DNA of 64,000 nt, taken from Lineus longissimus. Taxonomy: Eukaryota; Nemertea; Pilidiophora; Heteronemertea; Lineidae. Each line of letters opens with the position of its first letter. The stretch's first letter is position 1. The notes below the pieces were generated by a model. It searched no databases. It worked only from the letters and a program-made list of their open reading frames with translations, and was not told where the DNA came from. A program made the translations under genes and the position numbers. The stretch lies in contig NC_088317.1 in assembly GCF_910592395.1 (NCBI RefSeq), forward strand, positions 1,734,001 to 1,798,000, given 5' to 3'. Below, piece after piece: positions 34,001 through 45,172 of this stretch.

Positions 34001-37000
34001 ACTCCATCCAAACAGTCTACAGCAATGAAATGTCGATTGCATATTGCAGGCGAATACAGTTCAAGCCATAAATTGAATTGAAACTTCTCAGTTTTATTAC
34101 GAGTAGTGATCCCTTTCTAATGCCATCAAATGATCCTTAAGCGAGGTAGTCAAGGGTGCCAACAAGGAGAGTCTCTTATTTTTCGGTCCAGCGGGCCCCT
34201 TGTGAAGGCAAGCGCCAAAAATTATAGCCCTTTGTTGCAGATACAGGGGGGTAAACTCTTGACTAGTGTGCTTGAGTAGGTATCCATTTAATTAGAACAT
34301 TTCTGAAATGGCCTGAAGATGGAATTATGACAACAATGCCTCCAGTTGATTTATGGGTTATTCGTAGGGTAGGGATGGAGAAAGTATTGAGCCTTGTAGT
34401 GTGTCTATCTTGTTGTGAATGAAACACCACCGAGGCTAAGATGAGGAAAATTTTGGAACGTAATGATAGATACATGAAATGGTCCAGGGTCCATGTGCTC
34501 AGCTTGGGTAATGTAATGCATGCCATTTGCAGTGGATATGGGGAGAACAATTGAGAACAGAGCATGATGGGGTTTTGATAAGAGATTCAAATTTTCACAT
34601 CGTCTCTGCATATTGATGTTCAAATCATGATTTATGCTGACTCAGCAAATGTTGAGTACTTTTCATGGAGATTCCACATGTTTTTAATTGACACTCTATC
34701 CTGAGCTATTGTGGTGAAGTCACTTCAAAATAAAACAAAATACTCTAGGAGCTGATTCATTTGTCCATACAAGAGTGGTAATTTGTATAATTATTACTTA
34801 TTTTTATCCAAGTCACATCATGACAGATCCACCAAGTGGACTGCAGATGTGGGCCGTTAAAATACAAAGAGCACAGAATTCGTTTTGAAAGTACGGTTTG
34901 AATTTTTAATGAAATTAGCTGTCGGGAGTGAATCATCACTACTACATTGAAAGGACTTGTCTGAACACACAATTGAAACTATTGGATTGAAATGAGCAGC
35001 CATATCATCCGCATAATTTCATTATTCGCTTCTGTTTTATTGAAGAGGTCATCATTGTCAGAGTTTGTCAGAATTTCCAAACACATGGTAATTTCTTGGA
35101 ACAAAAAGGCTACCAACCGGTTGGGCCAGTTTGTTGAAAGACCCCCCTTCCCCCATACCATGGCAACACTTGGCAAAAACTTCATTCATGACAATATCGA
35201 TTCTATAAACAAACTCTGATCACCAAACACCCACATAAGCTTAGCTTCACCGAGTATATACTTTTTTTATAAAATACTTAATTCGACTTAATCAACCAAA
35301 TTTAATCCCTCCTCTTGTAATCTAGCCAAAACACCTAACGTGTCGCAAGTCATTCACCAAAACGCTTCATTGGCCAACCACACTATAATATAGTTCCCTT
35401 AGGGTTTTTGAACTTTAAAGATTAAAGACGGAGATTTGTAAATGAACTTGCGTCCCTTTTGGTGTGGGGTTATGGACTCATGGTTGATTCAATGCTAAAG
35501 GTGATTACTCCCACAAAGGCGCCCACGGTTTCAAAAGCTAATCCGACGCACAGAGTATAACGAATTACACTTGGGATTTGAAATAAGTGTTTGAATTTCA
35601 TGGAAAATTTCATAGGGGGCACTGGCTGAGATGTGCGGCTTGAAAATTATGACCAAAAATCTGTTCATGGCTATATTCTCGGTAACGCTGATATAAGCTT
35701 ATAGAACAAACCATTTTGATGTCTATTTGCAAACTGAATGCAAATCTTATTGGCAGATGGCCCAAACAATCAAAATATGACTTGCTTAATTAGGCTAATT
35801 GGATTGTGAAGATGACACCGGCGATAACGAGCTAACTTTAATTAACGTTTATGAGAATGTCAGGGTTGATTAGAAATCAAATAGATGATAACTAATACTC
35901 GAATTGAAATTTCACCTTTTCTGCATCAGTTGTGGATCTTTGATGGAAAGTGCAGATAAATTACGAGACAATGGTAATAATTCTTCAAAACAAACAGAGA
36001 ACTAGAACAAGATTTGAAAGAATGGTATTCATATTCAGTGAAGTGTCATATCAATAAGTTTTCATTCTAGATTGACAGAACTCGTTAATGTCATTCATTA
36101 TCTGAAAAATTGACGGAAACAAAATGCCTTTGAAACTTTGGCAGGTTACAAGGAGGTGGTACACACCAAGCCTGTGTCATTTCTTCCCCATTTCCTCTGA
36201 CCTATTCCAACCACCAGACCACCAGACATGTCAAAGTTTCCCTCTCAACGGTCCCTGGGAGAGCTTCAAGTGGTCGCAACGAGTTTCAGTCTCGTAGTGT
36301 TTACCCACACTAATTGCACCCATTCAAACTCAGTTGGAAATTATGATTTATTTGTTATCGGGAGCGATTCATTCGAGATGCCCCAATAGTTTGTATTTCA
36401 TTGCATATGAGTCACTTGCCATTTCGGACCTCCCATAACTGTGGAATCAGGATATGTCAGAATCAACACAGGGGAATTGGCTGCAGCTCTCCGGAATTCA
36501 GTTGGAAAATGATAATGCTGAATTTAGATTGACAACAAAAAGGGCTATCAAAAGTCATCCATTTCTCATTTAATTGTCAATTTTGTATACCCCACAGTCA
36601 TTAGCTGTGTCTGTGTTACATTATCTGCAAATATGACATTTTGTAAGCCAATGCCAATCTGTTCAAACATGACAAATACATCAATGCAAAAAAACAAACC
36701 ATCACTCTAAATTCTCAAATTTGAATTTTTTCATTGACGGCACTGTTTGATGGGTGCATGATGTCATCAGGATCAAAACGCATCCAGTTTGCATCAAAAT
36801 AATTGTTAGAATCTAATTCTGCTTGCGTTTCTGTCGCATTGTTTAAACTTCGACAACGGCATGGCCAGCTGGTACTCGTGCGACATCACACTCCGGTGAA
36901 TTTGCATGCAAATTTTTCCATTGGTGAAAAAGTTTTTCCATTCATTCCCAATTTATCGGATATTTCTATAGTTTCATTCATTGTCATGGTTTATTTATCT

Positions 37001-38111
37001 TAACTTTCTATCAAAGTTTTCAAATTATGTTGAAAGGGCGTTGATTAGGCGAATCTAGTCAAGTGGAAGGGAAGATTTATCATGCTGTAGAGGCATCGAT
37101 GAGACTGGACAGAAGGCCTAACTTGATTGTATATTTACAGATCCAGTATGGTACTCCCTCCCCCTTTTGATAAAATACAGATTTTTCTTCAGGTTTTTTG
37201 GCAAGAAGACAGAAATAAGACAACGAATACTGACAGTGAGGTATCAATTTCAATTCAACAACACTTCAACACTGATATATCTGCTTTCGACATGATTATA
37301 CCAAGCCAAGAAACACCAAAATCTCTGTTAAACAAGGTTATCTCTGACTTCATATCCTCTTTTACGACATGTTGGATCCATGTCTGATTAAATGAAATGC
37401 TGACTCCATAGTTAGGGAAAACATCTCGGCACGATGTACTTGCTTACGTGATGATTTTCATCATGGCCATCATGGCTGTAGGGAAGAAGAAACAGGAGAG
37501 CTACCAATGACCAGACGGTCTGGGATCTATCACCATTTCCATTAGACTCAATAACAGACATGTTTTTAGAGCCATTTCTACCTTCAATCGCTGCCATGTG
37601 CACTTGCTGAAATAGCAAGCAGAGATGGAAGGATTCGGTAGTCAGACTGAAAGATCTGAAATCCTTCAAAGTAGAAAGAAAATGAATGTTTCAAATGTGC
37701 AGAACTTGCATGACATCAGACTTTGGATAGGAACTTGAGCCGAGAGGGGTGTTTCAAATCAGATAGAACCTTTTAAAGGGGGCGACTATAGGCTGGAGAT
37801 GGGGTCCAATTGATGATCCCATGTGAATATGATATGCATCATTTAATTCACCTTCCCAAAATCAAATGATAATCAGACGGTTTAAACCTGAAATACTGTC
37901 AATCCCATAAGCCTACTCAACCAAACCTTTCAGCATTAAATCATGTTTCTTTCTACCATCACCAACGCTAAGTTTGTATTACTCATTTAGTCATTTGGAT
38001 TTTCTGGATTTTGAAAAAAACTGTCCACACCAAATACAGTTCATAGATTGACATTTTTCTTGAGGTGATGAGGAATTCTTAGCAGACTAAAAGGCATTCA
38101 TTGTTCTACGA
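34001..38111. other. Long non-coding stretch with homeodomain-site cluster
   Basis: No gene. 35770-35900 contains 'gcttaattaggctaattgga', 'gacaccggcgataacgagct', 'actttaattaacgtttatg', 'gttgattag' and 'gataactaatac', a dense set of TAAT/ATTA core motifs plus CpGs that could mark an enhancer. Overlapping frames on both strands (34979-35185 minus with 34992-35219 plus; 34263-34623 in two minus frames) lack recognisable content. Confidence 0.4.
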
Positions 38112-38581
38112 TGACTCATCGCTTTTTTTAAAATGGCAACATCAACAAGTCTTTGAAATCATCAATATCCCTGATTTCAGTGTTCGGACGTAAAAAGGTG
38201 TACGCAAATCTCTCAATATCAAAATCAGAGAAAGTTAATCTCGTGATCGAACGTATTGTTCGAAAGTCGGAATCTTTTGTGCTGATGCCCGAAAGATGAG
38301 TCATTTCAAGTTGTCTTTTCCGAGATGGCTAACTTCAACAGGTAGCAAGCTGTCAAAACGCACTTAGAATTAGCACCGATCTTTTGTCAGAGTATCACTA
38401 TTTTGTTCTCAAAATGACTCATATTCGGATGACTTCAACTTTGTACAATTTGATGACACTATGATTTGACGCCTTTAAAAATCAGGATTACCACTTATTC
38501 GTCGAGATGGCCAACCTTAAACAGGTCAAAAACTACTTTACAGTGGCAATACTTTACATCTCACTGACTCATCCACATATC
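38112..38581. promoter_or_regulatory. Cluster of four AP-1 consensus sites
   Basis: The sequence TGA(C/G)TCA occurs at 38112-38118 (tgactca), 38297-38303 (tgagtca), 38415-38421 (tgactca) and 38575-38581 (tgactca). The consensus is bound by Jun/Fos-type bZIP dimers. Four hits in 470 bp are well above chance for a seven-base motif. The surrounding text also shows faint repetition: 'aatggcaacatcaacaag' near 38134, 'gagatggctaacttcaacag' near 38322 and 'gagatggccaacct' near 38506. The cluster may therefore derive from an ancient three-copy repeat rather than independent site gain. Function is inferred only. Confidence 0.35.
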
Positions 38582-39400
38582 TTTTCAATGATATTTTTGA
38601 ATTTGGTGGTTTAACACCTAAGAAAGTTTGCGTTACCTTTTTTCAATTTGTGGCAGGGTTTGTCACAATCAACTTGTACTTACCTGAAAGATAGAAAGAG
38701 GACATTGATTTGGATGATGTTATGAAAATAATCATCGTTATATTGGATGATATAACTATATAATGTTAAGCCGTGCATTCTAAAGCACATTACCTACAAC
38801 GGACCCCTGTTCACAGTGTATAATGCACAACATATCCCACAAATTTCACAAGATTGCCTCCAAATGGAATATCACTGACAATTCAAATCTTGCCAAAGGA
38901 GTCTCCGCTGATAACATTGCTGGTGAAACATCAACAATCGTCCTCTCAACCTGTCTCCATTGTGCTCCAACCTTACAGGAACTTGCTTTCCCTTCATCTT
39001 CTATCGAATATCTTCAAAGGCGTCTCAGCCATCGATGTCATGGAATGTCACTCTAGCATTCAACCGGTTGCCAATGCAGTATTATCCACCGACATAGCCC
39101 ATGATGGATTACCACAATATCTTTCATTTTAAGCGACCTTTGTTCCGCGTTTCATTGCCCTTTCACTCTCCTTTGATGCTGCGAGATTAAAAGTATTGAT
39201 TCAATTATAGGTTCGTTTGAATACTGTTGCAATAAATAACGTTAAATGCTAAGTATGAAATGTGTGCAGAGATGGAATGGGTAGCCAGGTGCTTGGTCGG
39301 TTGTTGGCCCAAGGAAAGGTGACATATTCTCTTGTGTCCTCAAGCAATTTGCTTTACTAAACATCAGGTACGCTTGACTACTGCTGCAATGAATAACATT
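38582..39400. other. Non-coding stretch, nothing recognised
   Basis: Two overlapping plus frames (38823-39056 and 38854-39132) have no recognised content. The right edge leads into the 20-bp minisatellite. Confidence 0.5.
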
Positions 39401-39838
39401 CTGCCAGATAAGTTGACAATCTGCCAGATGACGGCACAACCTGCCAGATGACGGCACAACCTGCCAGATGACGGCACAACCTGCCAGATGACGGCACAAC
39501 CTGCCAGATGACGGCACAACCTGCCAGATGACGGCACAACCTGCCAGATGACGGCACAACCTGCCAGATGACGGCACAACCTGCCAGATGACGGCACAAC
39601 CTGCCAGATGACGGCACAACCTGCCAGATGACGGCACAACCTGCCAGATGACGGCACAATCTGCCAGATGACGGCACAACCTGCCAGATGACGGCACAAC
39701 CTGCCAGATGACGGCACAACCTGCCAGATGACGGCAAACCTGCCAGATGACGGCACAACCTGCCAGATGACGGCACAACCTGCCAGATGACGGCACAATC
39801 TGCCAGACGACAGCACAATCTGCCAGATGAGTGTGCCA
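39401..39838. repeat. 20-bp minisatellite, about 21 units
   Basis: The unit is 'ctgccagatgacggcacaac'. The first unit (39401-39420) is diverged. Fifteen units at 39421-39720 are nearly identical, with one ...caat variant at 39641-39660. Then come a 19-bp unit at 39721, further 20-bp units, and decaying units at 39800 and 39820. Since 20 is not a multiple of three and the unit lacks stops on the minus strand, all three minus frames remain open (39242-39796, 39364-39816 and 39378-39839, up to 184 codons) and read cyclic versions of CRHLAGCAVIWQVVPSSGR. These are artefacts; the 19-bp unit would shift any real frame. Edge divergence with a homogeneous centre is typical of arrays evolving by unequal exchange or slippage. 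Confidence 0.95.
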
Positions 39839-41489
39839 AACTGGCAGCCAGGAAACGAATTATGAAACCAAAGCAGTGAGAGTCACCGCTGTTTCTTCAC
39901 CAAAGATTATTTCCCATTGCATTGCGATTCTTGGTTGTACATTATGTACAGACAGTGCACATGAATGCACACGAGATGCTCACAGGTTAGAGTGGAATGA
40001 CACTAGAGTTTGTGTCAAAAGAAGAAGGAAAGACCTAGCTGTGCTTTATCATACAAAACTGCACATTGACAGATGAGACATTTTGTAAACTTGAGGTGAA
40101 ATGGAACGGGCGAGTTCACGTTTCTGTTCATGCTCGATCCAAGCAAGTCTGATGACTCGGAAGTACTTAGTTTATTATTTTGCTTATTTGCACAAAATCA
40201 GAAACGTGAATCCTAGTTAATGCATCGCTACCACACCCTGTTGTTTGCAGTTTAATCTTGGTTGGTCGGCTGACATAGTATATGTGACTTTCCTTGCTTG
40301 ATCACATAAGCCAAACACAGCTATAGGCAATATGACGACATGAAATTGTGAAAGTTAATTGAGCTAACAAAACCTCAGGTGAACAGGACACCTCTGTCAT
40401 GCAACTACGACTTCCCATCGATAACGGAATTTTGATGTTATCTGGTCCATTTTCAATTTGACATTTTTTATGATTTCATTTATTTCGATATCTCATTTCG
40501 TTTCGTTTCATTCTGGGTTGTTTCAATAACCATGCAACTCGAGTCCACCCACCACATCAACAAGTCATGATCTAAACGCGATCAATTTTGATTGGCAATA
40601 ACATGACCAAACAAATTTACCGACTGCCAACAATATAAAATAGTGCTCATTATTGTGGTATTTACACGACTATGAACTCCCCGTCACAAACGCTGATGGG
40701 CCCTTGGAGAACTTGTCTCGGAAATGAACCCTTTTGATGACATTGATTGCAGTAATTACGCCTAGTCGCGAGGGACTGTGGACATTACAGTACAGCTTCA
40801 AGAGATTTATGGCATTTCTGTACACAGTCGGCCATCACTTGTTGGCAGCTGAGTAATTTGATGATGAGAGTGATTTATGATCTTTCAATCATATATCATA
40901 TATCAACAGCTATTGTTGACAATGAGATTCTCAGTTCTTTCAAAAGTAAACAGTCAACATTCTGAAGTTCAGAGCCAGCTATGTAGCAGTAGACAGACTT
41001 ACTAATCGGGGCATCGCGAATTTCAAACGTGCCTTGGCTCTAAAAATGATCTTATAAACTCCTGCTAAGCAACAACTCCTTCACCAAAACCAGCATCGAA
41101 ATATCTTCACAGCAACCCCGACCTGTTACACATTAGCACAGACTAGGAGGCTGTGGCTATGGCATTAGCACATTACCCTCCAGGCGCTGTGTTTGCACAC
41201 CGGCAGCTGTCCAGTCAAGCTTTCTCCAGCAATCGCCCTCACCACTTGCGGTGACATCAATTGTTATTGACCAAGGTCCATTAGATCCAATAGCATCCTC
41301 AATGTATGTGGCGAGACTGTAGGTATCAGTTTATACCATTAGCGACAAGAGTTCATTGGAAGTCAGGTTAAGTCTTACATAGAGTATACGGTTTGGTTAG
41401 GTCATACTGTTCTGATGATACCTGGACTATTGTTTAAGATATCGCCACACCACAAACTGGAGGGTTGTCCAGCGTCTTAAGTTCAGTAT
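39839..41489. other. Non-coding stretch, nothing recognised
   Basis: Unique AT-rich sequence. The frame 39831-40076 (+, 81 codons) begins in the minisatellite flank and has no recognised domain. Confidence 0.5.
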
Positions 41490-41720
41490 CATATGTGACC
41501 CGCTCTACCAAAACTAGGCGCTTGTCGCATCTGAACTTGACAGGTTGATACGGACTTGTTGTTCATTTCCCTATTGTAGACCTTTTGTGAAATGTGACCA
41601 AATCAGTTTGTAATAGATTTCACAAAAGGTCTACAATAGGGAAATGAACAACAAGTCCGTATCAACCTGTCGAGTTCAGATGCGACAAGCGCCTAGTTTT
41701 GGTAGAGCGAGTCACATATG
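41490..41720. mobile_element. Foldback element: 104-bp arms, 23-bp loop, ~98% arm identity
   Basis: Arm 1 (41490-41593) begins 'catatgtgacccgctctacc' and ends 'gtagaccttttgtgaaat'. Arm 2 (41617-41720) is its reverse complement with only two differences that I can find ('gtgaccc' against 'gtgactc', and 'gaacttgac' against 'gaactcgac'). The loop is 41594-41616. Similarity stops just outside the arms. Such a near-perfect hairpin is expected of a recent foldback/MITE-like insertion or a recent inverted duplication. No transposase is present and no target-site duplication could be fixed. If transcribed it would form a long double-stranded RNA. Confidence 0.85.
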
Positions 41721-44700
41721 ACAGTATCAAACCTACAAGGTTTTACTCACAGAAACCTAACAGTGAAGACACCCTGCAGGATCAAAACAGCACGTGATAC
41801 AGGATGTGACGTCCAGCAATCACATAATGTACAAAACCACATAAAAACACAATCACCCTTCAACAACAGTTAATATACCAAAGTGCCCTCAGCACAATCA
41901 GCGACATGGCAAGCTGCAGCAAAATCGTCTCCACAGATAATTCACGGAGATGTGCTCCGGACGCGAATAGAAATAGATCCTATATGTATGAAGGCTCGGC
42001 GCTAAGATGTCATTATTCTTGTGCACGATCTCACATGAATACAATCCCTGAATGGTGCGACACGAAAGCAATATTGGACTGATCATATTAGCTGGCTGAC
42101 CAGTTGTCCTTCATGTAGCGATGGCAAAGGTTCTGACCTTGTAGTTGTCCAGTTTTCTTGACTCTTGACTGTTTTTCAGCCGCAATAAACACCAGTGCAA
42201 ATGCTGGTTTAAGGAACTGATAGAGTTCATGATGATCTCACTGAACACCACTCAGGTAGAGATGATATAAACCAAGGACACAGCCCAGGCTTTTGGCAAA
42301 ATGACAGCTCAACTTGAGCGATGTTTGGCGAGATGACCAATACCTCTAATTCCATATTGATTTCTATTCTAAAGCGCCTCGAACTATAGGAAAGTCCACC
42401 GAGATCTGCTTTCAACAGATTTTATACCAACCAAAGATGTTATAGCTGTCTCACCATATGTCTTGTGGTCAAAGGGAGGTTCACACATAATCCATTATAA
42501 AATTACATATTGCAACTGAGGTGTTTTGGAATACCATTTCCAACACCAGATATTGACCAGCCTGATGGTTTCAAGGACATTATGTATCAGAAAACACTGT
42601 GGCTGGCTGGTGAGGGGAATAATTCATCAAGCTAGCCAGGCTAGTCAGACCAGTCGCAATGAATCTGTTAGACAATGAGAGAGATAGAAGATAAGCATTG
42701 CATAAAAAGGAAACATGGTGTTGCTTCCTGGCTCATGGTTCAGGCCAAGTGGCCCAACACTGCGGCTGGCCAGCAGGGGAAATTTATCTGACCATAAATT
42801 TGCAAGTACATGTAATTGTTTTATAGACCATGGGATAGACAAGATTAACGCTGCATAAAAAGTTGCTCCCATACTCTTTCTTTGTTGTACTAAGATGGCA
42901 GACACTGATCTGAGAGGAGGGCAACCAACTAAAACTGTCCTGCGAGGGACATTCTTGAAAAGCACTCAACATTTAGACAAAGTCATTTCCAGATAGCAAA
43001 CTAGACTGTTGCCTACGGACTCATAAAGCAGTAAGATGTGATGAGAGAATAGCTCATGGGGCTGGTTCCAATAAAGTACAAGTAAGACAACAAGACACAA
43101 GCTTTCCCCACACAAGCCGACTTGGGCCGGTGCAGACTTCTTTCGATCCTTCATCAAGAAGGCAGGGATTAACAAACGAATGTTCTTTTCACATTATATC
43201 AGTCTTGTGGACTGTATGATGATGATAGATTACAACCCATGGCTTTAAACTGTTGAATGTCTGATGAAACTTTGGGATCCTACAGACAAGGGCAGCTTTA
43301 CTTCGGCTGTTGCTGACTTCTTTATCATCTATGTGATTAATAGCAAGAACTTTGAGAATTCAGCAATGTCTTTTGAATGATCTTAGTCTGGTGTACAGCC
43401 TGATGATGATAAATTACAACCGATAAACTTAAAGGGAGATCATACGATGAAGACGGGATAAGGATAACATAACTGATTAAGGGTGGTAAGTTGCATAAGG
43501 AAGATTCATTGGTTGGTGAATTGAGAATGCCAGTTCAGTGAACCATTTCTTGCTCAACTTAAGACTCTCGATCCTGCCAAAACCTTAACGACTGGCCTGT
43601 TAATAAAACAACTTCTTACGTCGACGTAGAAACTCCCACCTAAACTTTTATGGCTGGCCTGTAAAAAAAACAGACTTCTTCTTTGCTAGTTATGGACAAG
43701 ATAACTTTGAATTCTCATAGCAAAGTCATCAGTTCAAGTATATACATGAAATATTGGATTGCTTTTAATCTTGACTGACAAAGGCAAATTTGCAGCCAAA
43801 CTCCACATCCTCAATAGTATTAACGTTCTTTTCTGTGACAATGTATTCAAATATATTCAAAACCTAAGACTTCTTAACGTCATCGTTTAACTTAGCTATG
43901 TTGAAGACAGCAAACGAGAGGAAACAGTTTTCCTTTACATCTTGCTTGCAGGAAATTCCCCACTCATTACAACTCAAGACATTTCACACCTAATGGACAA
44001 CAATGTAATTGCTTCCTGTAATTATACCACCGTTACTTTCACTGAATGCTAAATGAAAAGTTGATTGTAAGTCAAGATGTATGATATGGTTCTTAATAGA
44101 ATGTTTAATGATATATACTATTCTTGTGACTAATTTAGGTACAAAATATCACACTCACAGACTGCAATAGACATATATATGTCCAAACACCAGTCCAGAA
44201 TCACAAAATACAAGGGCTAATATAGTTCTAAGGTGCGACATTCACATGTCTGAAGTACCACTGGCAATATCATGTTTAGTCGTCAATGACACTTAGACGG
44301 ATAAAATCACATTTATAAAGGATATTGAATGTATATATCTAATATCACACAGCTCAAATCTTATCAATATCCTGTTATTTATTGGTTTTTCAAGGCCACA
44401 ACAGGTTGGAATATTTGTGTCACCTTCCTCAGGGTTATAGGTGGATTCCAACCTTGCCAAGGAGTAAAGTACATCAGCTTTAATAATCTAGAGCATCATT
44501 TTCAGCTTATAACACGACATTGCTCAAATGATCTACAAGTTCAAAGACACTGAACCACAATGTAAAGTATAACAACAAACTTCTGGACAAGACCTACGTA
44601 CGACACAACTGTTGATCTCAAATTGAGACAGACAACAGCCTTCTTTACCCGTCGGGCAACCATCATACATTGCCAATTTCCCCTTCCTGCTTGACACTTG

Positions 44701-44721
44701 ATGCTGTCACAGAAACCTGTT
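41721..44721. other. Long non-coding stretch, nothing recognised
   Basis: About 3 kb without a supported gene. The largest frame is 42645-42965 (minus, 106 codons), overlapped by 42784-42972 in another minus frame. Neither shows a recognised domain. A loosely repeated theme 'ctggctggtgagggga' / 'ctggccagcaggggaaattt' near 42603 and 42766 suggests a diverged duplication. Confidence 0.45.
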
Positions 44722-45172
44722 GTAGTTATTACAAGGACTATAAATTATTCACCATCAATAACCTGACACCAACTAAGGCCCAAAACAACTCGTTTTATAA
44801 CCCAAAGGTTAGAGCTTGGTCATCCATCATGTTCCTGACATTAATCTCGACAATAAGGTGCTCATAAGGTAAAGTCCGAAGTTTGACATTGATGGTGTTT
44901 TGTTTGAAGAAATGACAGAATGAAATGGCCAGGGGCCATTGTGCTCATCCGTTCTTACACCAGACTCACTTCTAGTCGCCCAGCCCGTCGTTTTCCAATC
45001 TTTCACATGATATCACGAGACATCATCTTCCCAACCTGCTGCATCTAATCAACGACCATAAATTATTCACCAACAATAACCAGCCACTTTCCATATCGTC
45101 CAGAATAGCCGTCATAATCACCAGGAAATTTGTGTTGGGTCATCCATCTTGTTTCTGGCACATAATCTCGGC
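44722..45172 (+). repeat. Diverged direct repeat pair
   Basis: 'actataaattattcaccatc' + 'aataacctg' near 44737 corresponds to 'ccataaattattcaccaaca' + 'ataaccag' near 45056. 'ggtcatccatcatgttcctg' near 44818 corresponds to 'ggtcatccatcttgtttctg' near 45138, each followed by 'a(t)taatctcg(a/g)ca'. The offset is about 320 bp. Between them, 'ccaggggccattgtgctcat' near 44933 resembles the scrap at 20834. This is probably an old tandem duplication of part of a dispersed repeat. The minus frame 45063-45377 crosses one copy and is not supported. Confidence 0.55.

Noticed and set aside
39242-39839. Overlapping minus-strand ORFs of 150-184 codons as a repetitive protein
   Set aside because: All three minus frames are open across the same 20-bp minisatellite and read the same cyclic peptide; a 19-bp unit would break any single frame.
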